NCBI RefSeq assembly: GCF_003419895.1
Contig: NZ_QPMM01000016.1
Coordinates: 1-64,000, forward strand
DNA: 64,000 nt
Reading direction: 5' to 3'
DNA from: Chitinophaga silvatica
Lineage (GTDB): Bacteria > Bacteroidota > Bacteroidia > Chitinophagales > Chitinophagaceae
The notes under the pieces were generated by a model. That model worked only from the letters and a program-made list of their open reading frames with translations. It was not told where the DNA came from and did not search any database. Of the stretch, positions 44,176 to 53,832 are shown piece by piece (position 1 is the first letter of the stretch; every line of letters starts with the position of its first letter). Position numbers and translations under genes: made by a program.

Positions 44176-46674
44176 ATGAGAAAAATTGTATTGCTAATTA
44201 CAGGCTGGCTATTATTTGGATTTACAGTTACAGCACAACAACACCAGAACGGGAAACCTGGTAACACCACTGCAGGTAATGCAGGCAGTATTTACGGAAA
44301 ACTATTGGATGCTCAAACCAACAAAGCCGTAGAATATGCGTCTGTAGCCTTATTGCGCAGTGATTCCAGCGTGCAGACGGGTATGTTATCTAAACCCAAT
44401 GGAGACTTCAATTTTGACAATATCCCATTCGGAAAATATATTATCAAAGTAAATTTTATCGGATATCAATCCTATTTCAGGAATTTTGAATTGAGTGGTA
44501 AATCGAACAACATTGATGCAGGAAATATTAAGTTAGCACCGAATGTCAAATCCCTGGCCGCTGTAAATGTGGTAGGTGAAAAGCCTGCATTTAGCATGGC
44601 CATCGACAAAAAGGTATTCAATGTAGAAAAAAACCTGGCAAGTATTGGAGGAACTGCTACTGATGTATTGAAACAAGTTCCTTCGGTAAACGTAGATATT
44701 GATGGTAACGTAACCGTGCGCAATGGCGCTCCTACTATCTTTATTGATGGCCGCCCTTCTACTCTTACTTTAGATCAGATTCCTGCCGATGCTATTCAGA
44801 ATATTGAAGTAGTTACCAATCCATCTGCTAAATATGATGCAGAAGGAATGAGTGGTATTTTAAACATCGTGCTTAAAAAGAACAAGAAAGCCGGTATTAA
44901 CGGTGCTGTGAATGCAGGTGTAACCACCCTTGGGAGCACCAATGCTGGCGTGGATCTGAATATCCGCCAGGAAAAATTTAATTTTTTCCTCAACTACAAC
45001 ATCCGGAACAGAAAATCTCCGATGACAGGTCGTTTGTTCAGAAAAAATATGGGTAATGATACTATTAACTATACCGAACAGTTAGAAGACGGAGATTTCT
45101 CACGTAAGTTCCAGACTGGTCGTATTGGCTTTGACTGGTTTCTCGATAACCGCAACACCATTACGATTTCAGAGAATCTAACCGGTGGAAATTTTAATCG
45201 ATATAATAATCAAACTATCAACGAATCCGATATACATCAACAACTGGTACGATATGGCACCGGTATCAATAATACACTCAACGGGTTTCGTAATTATACC
45301 ACTCAGTTAGGCTACAAACACACATTTGCCAGAGAAGGCGAAGAGCTGACAGCCGACTTTACCTATAACTACGCGACCAGCGACAATAGTTCTAACTATT
45401 CCCTTCAATATTACGATCTGGCAAATACCCCAATTTATGATCCCAAAAAACCAGAAATGCGTTATGGAAGTGGTGATGGCAAAACAATTTATCTGACCGG
45501 CCAGGTCGACTATGTGCGGCCGCTAACAGATAAATCCAAGCTGGAAATGGGATTAAGAACCAATAACCGAACCTTTGATAACTTCACCAATACATTTGGT
45601 AAGCAATACCCATCTGGCGATTACCTGTTAGATACTGCATTATCCAATAACTATCATTATCGTGAGCAGATCAATGCGGCTTATATCAGCTATACTGGTG
45701 CAATGAAAGATTTTGGCTACCAGGTTGGATTAAGAGGCGAACAATCGAATTACGACGGAGAAACGAAATTAGGTAACAAAGCTTCCTACAGCATCAAATA
45801 TCCGATCAGCTTCTTCCCTAGTGTATTCCTTTCCCAGAAATTAAAAGGCGATCATGAGCTGCAACTCAACTATAGCAGAAGAATACGCAGACCATGGTTT
45901 CGCGACCTGCTCCCGACTATTGATTATAACGGACAGAGTGCCAGCACCGGAAACCCGGATCTGAAGCCAGAATTCACTAATTCATTTGAACTCTCTTATC
46001 TGAAAGATTTTAATCATAAACACAACCTCTTGGTATCTCTTTATTACAGAAATACCAATAATGCGATCACAGATTTTTATGTAGATACCGTTCTTGCATT
46101 AAATGGTCAGGATCAGCATGTGTTGTTGAACTACCCTATCAATGCCAGTTCCCGTAACTCCTATGGTGCTGAATTCACATTCAGAACACAGATCACCAAA
46201 ATCTGGGATGTAACTGCCAACGCTAACCTGGCACAAACTAAAATTAATGCCTCCAGCAACGGTGATAATTTGTCGAACCAGGGTTTCACATGGTTTGGAA
46301 AACTAAACAGCAATACCAAATTGCCATGGAACCTGACCTTACAGGTAAGTGGTGAATACGAATCAAGACAGATATTACCACAGGGTGAAAGGAAAGCTAA
46401 ATGGTCGACAGATGCTGCCATTAAAAAAGATATGCTGAAGAATAAAGCACTTTCTGTATCCCTTGGCTTAAATGATATATTCAACACAGATCGCAATCTT
46501 TCCTATACAACTACCAGCTTCTCGGATCAGGAGTATTATCGTAAAAGAGCGACCCGTGAACTGCGTTTAAATGTTAACTATCGTTTTGGAAAGATGGACA
46601 CCAATCTGTTTAAACGTAAAAACAACAAGGCAAAAGATAATAACAATGATATGGGAGGTGGTGATAATTTTTAA
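44176..46674 (+). CDS. TonB-dependent-receptor-like outer-membrane barrel (CarboxypepD_reg, OMP_b-brl_3)
   Basis: 832 aa from the ATG at 44176; a TTG 12 bases upstream would add four residues. Signal peptide to about residue 21 (ending VTAQ). A CarboxypepD_reg-like beta-sandwich (about 36-120, SIYGKLLDAQT, FGKYIIKVNFIGYQSY) is followed by a plug (TATDVLKQVPSVNVDIDG, NPSAKYDAEGMSGILNIVLKK) and a barrel (OMP_b-brl_3 family). The C-terminus ends NYRFG and then a Lys/Asn/Asp-rich tail. It lacks an obvious SusD partner, so it is not a typical polysaccharide pair. Ligand unknown. Confidence 0.87.
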   Translation: MRKIVLLITGWLLFGFTVTAQQHQNGKPGNTTAGNAGSIYGKLLDAQTNKAVEYASVALLRSDSSVQTGMLSKPNGDFNFDNIPFGKYIIKVNFIGYQSYFRNFELSGKSNNIDAGNIKLAPNVKSLAAVNVVGEKPAFSMAIDKKVFNVEKNLASIGGTATDVLKQVPSVNVDIDGNVTVRNGAPTIFIDGRPSTLTLDQIPADAIQNIEVVTNPSAKYDAEGMSGILNIVLKKNKKAGINGAVNAGVTTLGSTNAGVDLNIRQEKFNFFLNYNIRNRKSPMTGRLFRKNMGNDTINYTEQLEDGDFSRKFQTGRIGFDWFLDNRNTITISENLTGGNFNRYNNQTINESDIHQQLVRYGTGINNTLNGFRNYTTQLGYKHTFAREGEELTADFTYNYATSDNSSNYSLQYYDLANTPIYDPKKPEMRYGSGDGKTIYLTGQVDYVRPLTDKSKLEMGLRTNNRTFDNFTNTFGKQYPSGDYLLDTALSNNYHYREQINAAYISYTGAMKDFGYQVGLRGEQSNYDGETKLGNKASYSIKYPISFFPSVFLSQKLKGDHELQLNYSRRIRRPWFRDLLPTIDYNGQSASTGNPDLKPEFTNSFELSYLKDFNHKHNLLVSLYYRNTNNAITDFYVDTVLALNGQDQHVLLNYPINASSRNSYGAEFTFRTQITKIWDVTANANLAQTKINASSNGDNLSNQGFTWFGKLNSNTKLPWNLTLQVSGEYESRQILPQGERKAKWSTDAAIKKDMLKNKALSVSLGLNDIFNTDRNLSYTTTSFSDQEYYRKRATRELRLNVNYRFGKMDTNLFKRKNNKAKDNNNDMGGGDNF

Positions 46675-46703
46675 TTTGTATTTTGGGTCTGAAAACCAAA
46701 AGT

Positions 46704-47177
46704 ATGGATTCGATATATCACACTATTACCCTACGCTTTTTAGCAGAGCCATCTGATGTTAATTTTGGAGGCAAGGTTCATGGAGGCTCAGTAATGAAAT
46801 GGATTGATCAGGCAGGCTATACCTGTGCAGCTAATTGGAGTGGTCAGTATGCCGTAACTGTTTATGTAGGTGGTATCCGCTTTTTTAAACCCATTTCGAT
46901 TGGTGATCTGGTGGAAATCAACGCAAAGATCATTTACACCGGTACAACCAGCATGCATATATCAATAGATGTATTGGCAGGAAATCCCAGGCAGCAGCTT
47001 AAATCCAAAACTACGCACTGTGTAATGGTTTTTGCAGCAGTTGATGAAACTGGTAAACCAATACCAGTTCCAAAATGGACACCTCAGACAGCCAGCGAAA
47101 TCAGCATGGAGCAATATGCGAAGAAACTGATGGAGCTACGCAGAGATATAGACGAAGAAATGAAACCACATTTATAG
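46704..47177 (+). CDS. Acyl-CoA thioesterase, hotdog fold (YciA-like)
   Basis: 157 aa from the ATG at 46704; a TTG at 46683 would add seven residues. VNFGGKVHGGSVMKWIDQAG (about 18-37) is the hotdog active-site segment and ISIGDLVEINAKIIYTGTTSMHI (about 65-87) is the second conserved strand-helix. It hydrolyses acyl-CoA in the cytoplasm. A two-way terminator separates it from the convergent ABC exporter. Confidence 0.9.
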   Translation: MDSIYHTITLRFLAEPSDVNFGGKVHGGSVMKWIDQAGYTCAANWSGQYAVTVYVGGIRFFKPISIGDLVEINAKIIYTGTTSMHISIDVLAGNPRQQLKSKTTHCVMVFAAVDETGKPIPVPKWTPQTASEISMEQYAKKLMELRRDIDEEMKPHL

Positions 47178-47184
47178 ATAATGG

Positions 47185-47213
47185 AAAAGGAGGTCGATTG
47201 ACCTCCTTTTTTA
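47185..47213. terminator. Bidirectional terminator between thioesterase and ABC exporter
   Basis: AAAAGGAGGTC / GACCTCCTTTT with a short loop, then TTAATTA. It ends inside the last codon of the minus-strand ABC gene. Confidence 0.9.
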
Positions 47214-48986
47214 ATTACTTTGAAACTGCATATTACTGAGCATTCGGTACAGTCCTTCCTGCTCTACCAACTCACCATGCGTGCCCTCTTCAATAATAGC
47301 TCCTTTATCAAGCACGATAATTTTATCGGCCTCCCGGATGGTAGACAAACGGTGGGCGATTACAATAGAAGTACGGCCAGCCATCAGTTTGTCTAATGCA
47401 TCCTGAACAAGACGTTCGGATTCTGCATCCAGTGCAGAAGTAGCTTCGTCGAGAATTAGAATTCTTGGATTTTTAAGTACAGCCCTGGCAATAGCAATTC
47501 TTTGACGTTGACCACCGGATAGCTGCACCCCCCTTTCTCCCACAATGGTATTCATACCGTCGGGGAAGCGCTGAATAAACTCCCAGGCATTGGCTTGTTT
47601 TGCCGCTTCAATTAATTCAGCTTCCGTTGCACCAGGCTTGCCGTAAGAAATGTTTTCAGCAATTGTTCCTCCAAATAAAAACACATCCTGAGGTACTATA
47701 GCTAATTGTGAGCGAAGTTGGGATAAAGGAATGGAATCACTTTTTCTGCCATCAAAATAAACAGACCCGCTAACAGGATCATATATACGGAGCAATAAGG
47801 ATACAATAGTACTTTTACCACCGCCACTAGGGCCAACAAGCGCCACTTTCTGATCCGGATATACATCAAAAGACACTTTATCCAGAATTGTCAGATCAGG
47901 TCTGGAAGGGTATGCAAACGTCACATCTCTGAAACTGATTTGTCCGTCTACTATATTTTCTCTTTTAATTTCATTGAAAGGAGCTAAATCTTCTGTGGGT
48001 TCATCCAGAATCTCCAATAAATGTTCGGTTGCCCCAATGCTTTTTTGGAGATTAGTATAAACTTCTGCCAAACCAGCAATAGACCCGCCAATAAACAGGG
48101 AATAGAGGACAAATGACAGCAGTGAAGCAGTAGGCATATGCATGGCGACACCACGCCAAATGACAGCTACCAGGGCGCCAAAAATACCAAGGATTATAAA
48201 TGAAGAGAAAAATCCTCTGAAACGGCCACCTTTCATACCAATTTTGGCTGCTTCATTGGTACGTTCTTTATACCTGGCAATTTCGAAAAACTCGTTGGCG
48301 AATGCTTTTACATTAAAAATGCCCTGAAGCGTTTCTTCCACTACTGTATTGGACTTAGCTACTTGTTCCTGCACCTGTTTGGAGAACTTGCGAATAAACT
48401 TTCCGAAAAAGACGGCTATGACCATCATTACCGGAAGAATTGCCAGCATAAAAAAGGTAAGTTGCCAGGAGGTCAGTAGCATAATTGTAACACCACCTAC
48501 AATCAGGATCATCTGTCTGATAAATTCGGCCAGGGTGGTAGTAAACGTTTCCTGTAAAAGTGAAATATCGGCCGAAATACGGCTGCTTAATTCACCTACA
48601 CGTTTTTCGAGGAAGAATTTCATGGGCAGCTTAATCATATGTCCGTAAACGGTTTGCCTAAGCGTAGCCAATGTTTTCTCCGTTACATTCACAAATAATA
48701 CTATACGAAAGAAGGAGAAGGTAGCCTGTGCGAGTAATACTCCTACTAATAATACTCCGGCCCTATTCAGGCCATTGAACACCTGAGCATTATTTTTACC
48801 ATCTACTAATTCGCCCAGTAATTTTGGAAGCGCCAAACCGGCAAGACTGGATACCAGGAGAAATAGGAGTCCAAGTGCAAACTGGGGCCAGTAAGGCTTT
48901 ACATAATGGAATAAACGGAACGTTTTTTTGAGGGATGACAGCTTAATTGGTCGTTTCTCTATTGGGGAAATTTCATCTTTTCGCAT
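47211..48986 (-). CDS. ABC transporter, fused permease and ATPase (MsbA-like)
   Basis: 591 aa. Six membrane helices in the first 320 residues, then the ATPase: Walker A VGPSGGGKSTI (about 390-400), signature LSGGQRQRIAIARA (about 493-506), Walker B ILILDEATSALD (about 512-523) and the H-loop IVIAHRLST. Single-gene half-transporter of the type that flips lipids or exports drugs as a dimer. Substrate unknown. The gene stands alone between a terminator on each side. Confidence 0.93.
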   Translation of the reverse strand: MRKDEISPIEKRPIKLSSLKKTFRLFHYVKPYWPQFALGLLFLLVSSLAGLALPKLLGELVDGKNNAQVFNGLNRAGVLLVGVLLAQATFSFFRIVLFVNVTEKTLATLRQTVYGHMIKLPMKFFLEKRVGELSSRISADISLLQETFTTTLAEFIRQMILIVGGVTIMLLTSWQLTFFMLAILPVMMVIAVFFGKFIRKFSKQVQEQVAKSNTVVEETLQGIFNVKAFANEFFEIARYKERTNEAAKIGMKGGRFRGFFSSFIILGIFGALVAVIWRGVAMHMPTASLLSFVLYSLFIGGSIAGLAEVYTNLQKSIGATEHLLEILDEPTEDLAPFNEIKRENIVDGQISFRDVTFAYPSRPDLTILDKVSFDVYPDQKVALVGPSGGGKSTIVSLLLRIYDPVSGSVYFDGRKSDSIPLSQLRSQLAIVPQDVFLFGGTIAENISYGKPGATEAELIEAAKQANAWEFIQRFPDGMNTIVGERGVQLSGGQRQRIAIARAVLKNPRILILDEATSALDAESERLVQDALDKLMAGRTSIVIAHRLSTIREADKIIVLDKGAIIEEGTHGELVEQEGLYRMLSNMQFQSN

Positions 48987-49023
48987 GGATATAGTCTTTA
49001 TACGTAGGTAGACGAACTACATC

Positions 49024-49031
49024 CAAATTTA
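49024..49031 (-). promoter_or_regulatory. Possible -7 box of the ABC exporter gene
   Basis: TAAATTTG on the minus strand is an exact TAnnTTTG match. The predicted start near 49018 leaves about 32 bases before the ATG at 48986. No clear TTG is found at the -33 position, where part of the upstream hairpin lies. Confidence 0.4.
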
Positions 49032-49043
49032 TTGTAAAAAATG

Positions 49044-49089
49044 ATACCGCCATTGATATAGCAATTAATGCATATATCAATGGCGGTAT
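49044..49089 (-). terminator. Long hairpin terminator after the small lipoprotein gene
   Basis: ATACCGCCATTGATATA pairs exactly with TATATCAATGGCGGTAT, and the loop can extend the stem (GCA / TGC). On the minus strand a T-rich run (CATTTTTTAC) follows. It closes the transcript of the lipoprotein gene at 49122. Confidence 0.88.
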
Positions 49090-49121
49090 GTTATGACCTG
49101 AGATTAAGGTCGTAGTTGTTG

Positions 49122-49316
49122 CTAACGAATTGTATCAGGTTTGGTTTTAGTTGTATCTACTGGTATAACACTGGTACTATCTACTGAGGGCATGGCAAAA
49201 GCAGCTGAATCAGCCTCTTTGCCGGCTTCTTTGGAGCCACTGCAAGAAAATAAAAAAATACTAAGTATGCCTGTAATACAAATGATGATACACGTTTTGT
49301 AAAAAATGGGTTGCAT
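49122..49316 (-). CDS. Small lipoprotein
   Basis: 64 aa from the ATG at 49316; an upstream ATG at 49349 in the same frame would add 11 polar residues before the signal peptide, which is less likely. The signal peptide is type II with lipobox LFSC (ILSIFLFSCSG). The mature part is a short, Asp/Ser/Thr/Pro-rich tail with no fold visible. The frame is flanked by a terminator, which supports it as a gene. Role unknown. Confidence 0.7.
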   Translation of the reverse strand: MQPIFYKTCIIICITGILSIFLFSCSGSKEAGKEADSAAFAMPSVDSTSVIPVDTTKTKPDTIR

Positions 49317-49417
49317 TAAGTTTTCAATTTTAGGATTAGACATACTCATAACAATAATTAAGTTAAAGTGTTCAATTACTAAACAATTTTTCTAAAGGAA
49401 AGAATTATGCCAAGACT

Positions 49418-49425
49418 TACCTTTG
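49418..49425 (+). promoter_or_regulatory. -7 box of the MgtC gene
   Basis: TACCTTTG matches TAnnTTTG exactly and would start transcription near 49432, about 14 bases before the ATG at 49446. A proper -33 TTG is not seen. Confidence 0.5.
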
Positions 49426-49445
49426 TAAGGAAATTATTTTGCTAA

Positions 49446-50111
49446 ATGAGGCAAGCATTGCAAATAATAGAAGACGACCAGCTACTAAAAGTATTGATAG
49501 CCCTGGTTATGGGAGCAATATTGGGAGTAGAAAGGGAGTATAAACGAAAAGCAGCTGGTATGCGTACCATGACGCTTATCTGTATGAGTAGCGCTGTTTT
49601 TACCATCCTTAGCGCGAAACTTGGCTTTCCGGGATCTCCCGACCGTGTTGCATCCAATATTCTTACAGGAGTAGGTTTTATTGGTGCAGGAGTTATTTTC
49701 AAGAACGACTACACGATCGATGGTATTACTACTGCTGCTTCTATCTGGATTGCATCCGCCATTGGAATGGCAGTAGGTATGAGCAATTACCTGCTGGCGG
49801 TTGTAGCACTTGCCGGCTCATTGGGTGTTTTGATTATTTTGGAATTTGTAGAGAAAAGAATTGCGGAGATAAACGACAAAAGATTATACACCATATACTT
49901 TTATGAAGAAAAAGCTCCACATTTAGATGTCGAGAAATTGCTACAACAGTTTAAATTGAAACATCGAAGGATTTTAATTGTGAGGAAGGAAAAGATGATT
50001 GAGGTGAATTATGAAGTCAGAGGGTCCAGACAAAAGTTAGAGCAATTAGATGAATTTTTACTCCGCAACAACAATATATTCCAGTATCAGGTGCATGCTA
50101 ACCCATTGTAA
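49446..50111 (+). CDS. MgtC/SapB-family membrane protein
   Basis: 221 aa. Four or five membrane helices (about 15-130) with conserved LVMGAILGVEREYKRKAAGMRT (about 17-38) and GVGFIGAGVIFK (about 76-87). A cytoplasmic C-terminal ACT-like domain follows (about 145-221). In pathogens MgtC modulates growth in low magnesium by acting on the ATP synthase; in other bacteria its role is not settled. A single gene, with its own promoter. Confidence 0.92.
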   Translation: MRQALQIIEDDQLLKVLIALVMGAILGVEREYKRKAAGMRTMTLICMSSAVFTILSAKLGFPGSPDRVASNILTGVGFIGAGVIFKNDYTIDGITTAASIWIASAIGMAVGMSNYLLAVVALAGSLGVLIILEFVEKRIAEINDKRLYTIYFYEEKAPHLDVEKLLQQFKLKHRRILIVRKEKMIEVNYEVRGSRQKLEQLDEFLLRNNNIFQYQVHANPL

Positions 50112-50135
50112 TTTGTCACCTTTTAATGTTTAGAA

Positions 50136-51344
50136 ATGCCTTCATATGCAGATCTGCCTTTACATTACGGTCAGGTTCCCGCCTGGTTGTATAAACGAAT
50201 GAGCCTTTTGGGAGGAGCCATCGTTGAGGCAATAGTAACTGATTATGGTAAAGGGGAAGTGATTCGCAGGCTTAGTGATCCATGTTGGTTTCAGGCATTA
50301 GGCTGTGTTCTGGGTATGGACTGGCACTCTTCCGGTATAACCACCAGCGTTATGGGAGCCTTGAAAAAAGCTATTAATCCACGCTCACAGGAGTTGGGTA
50401 TTTACATCTGCGGTGGTAAAGGCAGATATAGTAAGGAAACCCCCAATGAGCTTAGGATAATTGCCGAGAAAACCGGTTTACCAGGCGAACAACTGGTTTA
50501 TAGCAGTAAACTTACCGCCAAGGTTGATAATACAGCCATTCAGGATGGATTTCAATTATACCTCCATTCTTTCATTCTTTCCAACGATGGAGAATGGGCC
50601 GTAGTACAACAGGGAATGAATGATGCTAACGGATATGCACGACGATATCATTGGCATTCTGCTGCCTTCGAATCTTATACTTCTTCACCCCATACTTTTA
50701 TTTATGGGAAAAATCAGGGCCTCATACTTAACCTGACTGATCTTGCGGCCGATTCAACAAAATCGGGCATTTTAAGTCTTGTTGCCGAAAAACCCGGGCA
50801 TCTGCTCCCGGAAATCCGCAACCTGATTATGCCTGCCCATCATGATGTCAGGGCCGAAAATGTGAATCTTAAACGATTGGGCAGCGTATTGGCATTAGCG
50901 CATGAAACACAACCTGCCAACTTCGAATCCCTTCTAATGCTGGAAGGTGTTGGTCCAAGAACCTTACAATCGCTTACTTTGGTGAGTGAAGTGATTCATG
51001 GTACGCCATCAAGATTTGAAGACCCGGCAAGATTTTCATTTGCTCATGGTGGCAAAGACGGACACCCATTTCCGGTACCGCTGAAAATATATGATAATAC
51101 AATAAATACGCTCAAAGAGGCACTGGATAAAGCGAAAGTAGGTGCATCCGAAAAAAAAGATGCCATTAAAAAACTATCTCAGCTTTCTCAGGAAATTGAA
51201 AAGAACTTCGAGCCAAATACTAACTTCGATAAAGTAATTGAAAGAGAACGAAACGACTCGTGGAAATATGGCGGCAGAACTGTGTTTGGTAAAGCTACCA
51301 AACCTCTCCCACCCCGAAATGGAGAACAACTAAAACTCTTTTAG
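50136..51344 (+). CDS. DUF763-domain protein
   Basis: 402 aa, no signal peptide. The first 250 residues match DUF763 in my reading (ADLPLHYGQVPAWLYKRM at 5-22, LSDPCWFQALGCVLGMDWHSSG near 46-67, YARRYHWHS near 168-176). After it comes a helix-hairpin-helix-like segment (LLMLEGVGPRTLQSLTLVSEV near 267-287) and a lysine-rich end. The HhH hints at nucleic-acid binding. Its 2-bp gap to endonuclease V marks a shared DNA-repair theme. Function of DUF763 is not known. Confidence 0.82.
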   Translation: MPSYADLPLHYGQVPAWLYKRMSLLGGAIVEAIVTDYGKGEVIRRLSDPCWFQALGCVLGMDWHSSGITTSVMGALKKAINPRSQELGIYICGGKGRYSKETPNELRIIAEKTGLPGEQLVYSSKLTAKVDNTAIQDGFQLYLHSFILSNDGEWAVVQQGMNDANGYARRYHWHSAAFESYTSSPHTFIYGKNQGLILNLTDLAADSTKSGILSLVAEKPGHLLPEIRNLIMPAHHDVRAENVNLKRLGSVLALAHETQPANFESLLMLEGVGPRTLQSLTLVSEVIHGTPSRFEDPARFSFAHGGKDGHPFPVPLKIYDNTINTLKEALDKAKVGASEKKDAIKKLSQLSQEIEKNFEPNTNFDKVIERERNDSWKYGGRTVFGKATKPLPPRNGEQLKLF

Positions 51345-51346
51345 AA

Positions 51347-52039
51347 ATGATTGATTACAATACACTCACTGTACCTCAGGCAACCATATTACAGAAGGAA
51401 TTGAAAGATGAAGTGATCATTTCTCCCTTTCATAAAAAGATCACGCTGATTGGAGGGGCTGATATTTCTTTTAATAAATTCAGTACAACAGTTTATGCAG
51501 GTATTGTACTCCTGAAATTTCCTGAGCTAACTCCGGTTGGTTACAGCCTTGTAAAAAAAGAAGTTCACTTTCCCTATGTACCTGGTTTCCTGGCATTCAG
51601 AGAAGTTCCCGCCCTGTTAGATGCTTGGGAACAACTGCCCGTTAAACCAGACGTTCTGGTGGTAGATGGACATGGGATTGCTCATCCAAGAAGAATGGGA
51701 ATAGCCAGTCATTTTGGAGTACTGATGAATCAACCTACCATAGGCAGTGCTAAAAAGAAATTGTATGGGAAATATGAAGAACCGGATTTAACTCAGGGAA
51801 GTCATACAATCTTGTTGGATAAAGCAGATCTGCCATTAGGTACAGTTCTTAGAAGTAAGACAAAGGTAAAGCCAATCTTTGTTTCACCGGGCCATCTTAC
51901 GGATGTTGACAGCAGCCTTAAGATCATTGAGCAAAGCATTCGTAATTACAGGTTACCTGAGCCAACCAGGTTGGCACATAATGCGGTGAACAGTTTTAGA
52001 AAAGGTGTGCTGGAAGAGGGTTACACTCCAGTAAGTTAG
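51347..52039 (+). CDS. nfi: Endonuclease V
   Basis: 230 aa. Active-site aspartates in GGADISFN (about 36-43) and in VLVVDGHGIAHPRRMGIASH (about 102-121), plus the conserved YVPGFLAFREVPALL (about 75-89). It cuts DNA one base beyond deaminated adenine (hypoxanthine). The length is normal. It is translated directly after the DUF763 gene, and its stop overlaps the convergent gene by 4 bp. Confidence 0.94.
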   Translation: MIDYNTLTVPQATILQKELKDEVIISPFHKKITLIGGADISFNKFSTTVYAGIVLLKFPELTPVGYSLVKKEVHFPYVPGFLAFREVPALLDAWEQLPVKPDVLVVDGHGIAHPRRMGIASHFGVLMNQPTIGSAKKKLYGKYEEPDLTQGSHTILLDKADLPLGTVLRSKTKVKPIFVSPGHLTDVDSSLKIIEQSIRNYRLPEPTRLAHNAVNSFRKGVLEEGYTPVS

Positions 52040-53667
52040 AATTGTATCCAGGCTATATTAGCTTTACGCTCCTGCCCTTTACGGCTAATCAGCAAGGTAG
52101 CATAGATTTTTTTATCGGCATTATAATCAGCTGCTCCCATCATACATCCATAACCTTTTGTTGTTTCAGGATTGCCAAACAACATGAGTTTATCTATCTT
52201 TCCATTATAAAAACGATAGCAGACGAAATTTGCGTCTATAGCATATTTCAAAGGTTTTCTCACTCTGTCTTGCCCTCCTGTGTCGAGGTATTGCAGATAA
52301 TCATTAAACAAAACGAAGGAGGCATTTGGAATTTGTATGAAGTCATACGACATATACGTACTGGTGTTCAGAGCTGCAATTTTGTTTCTGAAAATCCACT
52401 CACTCTTACTTCTGCGTTGTAATTGAAAAGGCTCACAAACCCCGTTAATTACCTGATATTTGGAAACAGCCAAGGTATTTGATTCTCTGCTGCTGGTATC
52501 CAGGAGCGCTATACCAACATCTCCCAGATTTGTATGAAATTTACTGAGCTGAGAATTTCCTTGTGTAAAGAAAGTAAGCTTCTCCAGCATTAAGGTACTC
52601 GTACCATCTGGGTTGAGCTGCCAGCGCTGTGGAGTACCTTTAAAAGGCTCCTGATAGTTGAGATGTTCGGCAGCATTTCTGTCTAGTTCCGACAAAGCTA
52701 CCGGCACGTGTTTAACCAGTTTTCCTGTAGCAGTAGAAAATTCATATACTCTGGTACCTGCATTATTTCCGTTTTGTTGGGCAGGCAGGTGCAATAACAT
52801 CCTGATTTGTCCGATTTGTTCTGCCAGTTGAATATCGCCGCTTACATTACTGGCACCGGTTGTAGCAGGTATGATCTGGTGAGCAAAAGTGGCAGAATCA
52901 GGAGATAAAGCGGAGAAAAAAACTTTAGGCTCTCCTACTGCAGTTTCTTTTTTAGTGTTGAACCCAACAGTTGCGAGGTATACTTTTTCTTTACCTGCCA
53001 CTGCCATGTTTATATAACTGAAATAGTTGTAGGAAGTATCCTGAAGATAGAACCATCCCTTGTTTATTTCTTTGTGAGACGGACTATAATGAGTGATACT
53101 AATGCGTTCGTGCAAACTATCTGTTTTCTGAATCGGGCTGCCATTGAATGCGGCAATAGCATAGTAGTCACTTTTGGGATCTTTTTCTACATAAAAATCA
53201 TGTGATGCCAGGTTTTCTGATACCATTACACTTTTATGCAAAACGGTAGGTAACTCCCCTAATTTATCTTCCTGTAGCAGTTTTCCGGTATTAGCATCCA
53301 ATACTAACCGAATGAGAATAGGAGAATTTTTCACCAGTTGCTGAAGGAATAGAACCGGCTGTCCGTTGATTTCAAAAATACCATCAACCTCGGTAGATTC
53401 AAGATCCGTTGCCTTCCAAATCTGAGTATTAATGGTATCATTGGCCACGATCTCACGTTTGGAGTTATAGACTGTGACTGTCAACCCATTTTTTTTATTA
53501 AAATTGAGATAACAGGTATTTCCATTTTTCAGCTGTAATAGTTTATCCCATCCATCTTCAGGTACCGTAAATTCAGGCCCTAAGGTTACAACAGGTACTT
53601 GTGCCTGGGTAGAAAGGTTCCATGCACCACTAACAGCTACAAGAATCAACCATTTTAAATATCTCAT
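52036..53667 (-). CDS. Secreted protein of unknown function
   Basis: 543 aa from the ATG at 53667; the frame continues eight residues further but the signal peptide (about 1-23, ending TQAQ) supports this start. The protein is rich in beta-strands, with several repeat-like segments such as WIFRNKIAALNTSTYMSYDFIQIP. It resembles a soluble beta-propeller-like periplasmic protein, without a clear family. Its convergent partner is endonuclease V. It ends near NIAWIQF. Confidence 0.6.
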   Translation of the reverse strand: MRYLKWLILVAVSGAWNLSTQAQVPVVTLGPEFTVPEDGWDKLLQLKNGNTCYLNFNKKNGLTVTVYNSKREIVANDTINTQIWKATDLESTEVDGIFEINGQPVLFLQQLVKNSPILIRLVLDANTGKLLQEDKLGELPTVLHKSVMVSENLASHDFYVEKDPKSDYYAIAAFNGSPIQKTDSLHERISITHYSPSHKEINKGWFYLQDTSYNYFSYINMAVAGKEKVYLATVGFNTKKETAVGEPKVFFSALSPDSATFAHQIIPATTGASNVSGDIQLAEQIGQIRMLLHLPAQQNGNNAGTRVYEFSTATGKLVKHVPVALSELDRNAAEHLNYQEPFKGTPQRWQLNPDGTSTLMLEKLTFFTQGNSQLSKFHTNLGDVGIALLDTSSRESNTLAVSKYQVINGVCEPFQLQRRSKSEWIFRNKIAALNTSTYMSYDFIQIPNASFVLFNDYLQYLDTGGQDRVRKPLKYAIDANFVCYRFYNGKIDKLMLFGNPETTKGYGCMMGAADYNADKKIYATLLISRKGQERKANIAWIQF

Positions 53668-53798
53668 TTCAATATTAATTATTAATTTCAAATATATGAA
53701 AATATATTTATTTCAATAAGAAATGTAAATGAGGCGATTAGGTAGAAGATTGATAAAAAATAATAGCAATCTTTAAAATAAAAATCGGGATACTGTTA

Positions 53799-53828
53799 TT
53801 TGCGCTTTTAGAAATTTAATTATTTTAG
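53799..53828 (+). promoter_or_regulatory. Promoter of the LytTR regulator, apparently leaderless
   Basis: TTTG at 53799-53802, an exact 18-base spacer, then TATTTTAG at 53821-53828, the same -7 box as the glk promoter. The expected start point is near 53833-53835, on the ATG at 53833 itself. Confidence 0.6.
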
Positions 53829-53832
53829 CCGC

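Noticed and set aside
52042..52422. 126-aa plus-strand ORF after endonuclease V
   Set aside because: It is antisense to the long secreted protein at 52036, which has a signal peptide and a full-length frame.
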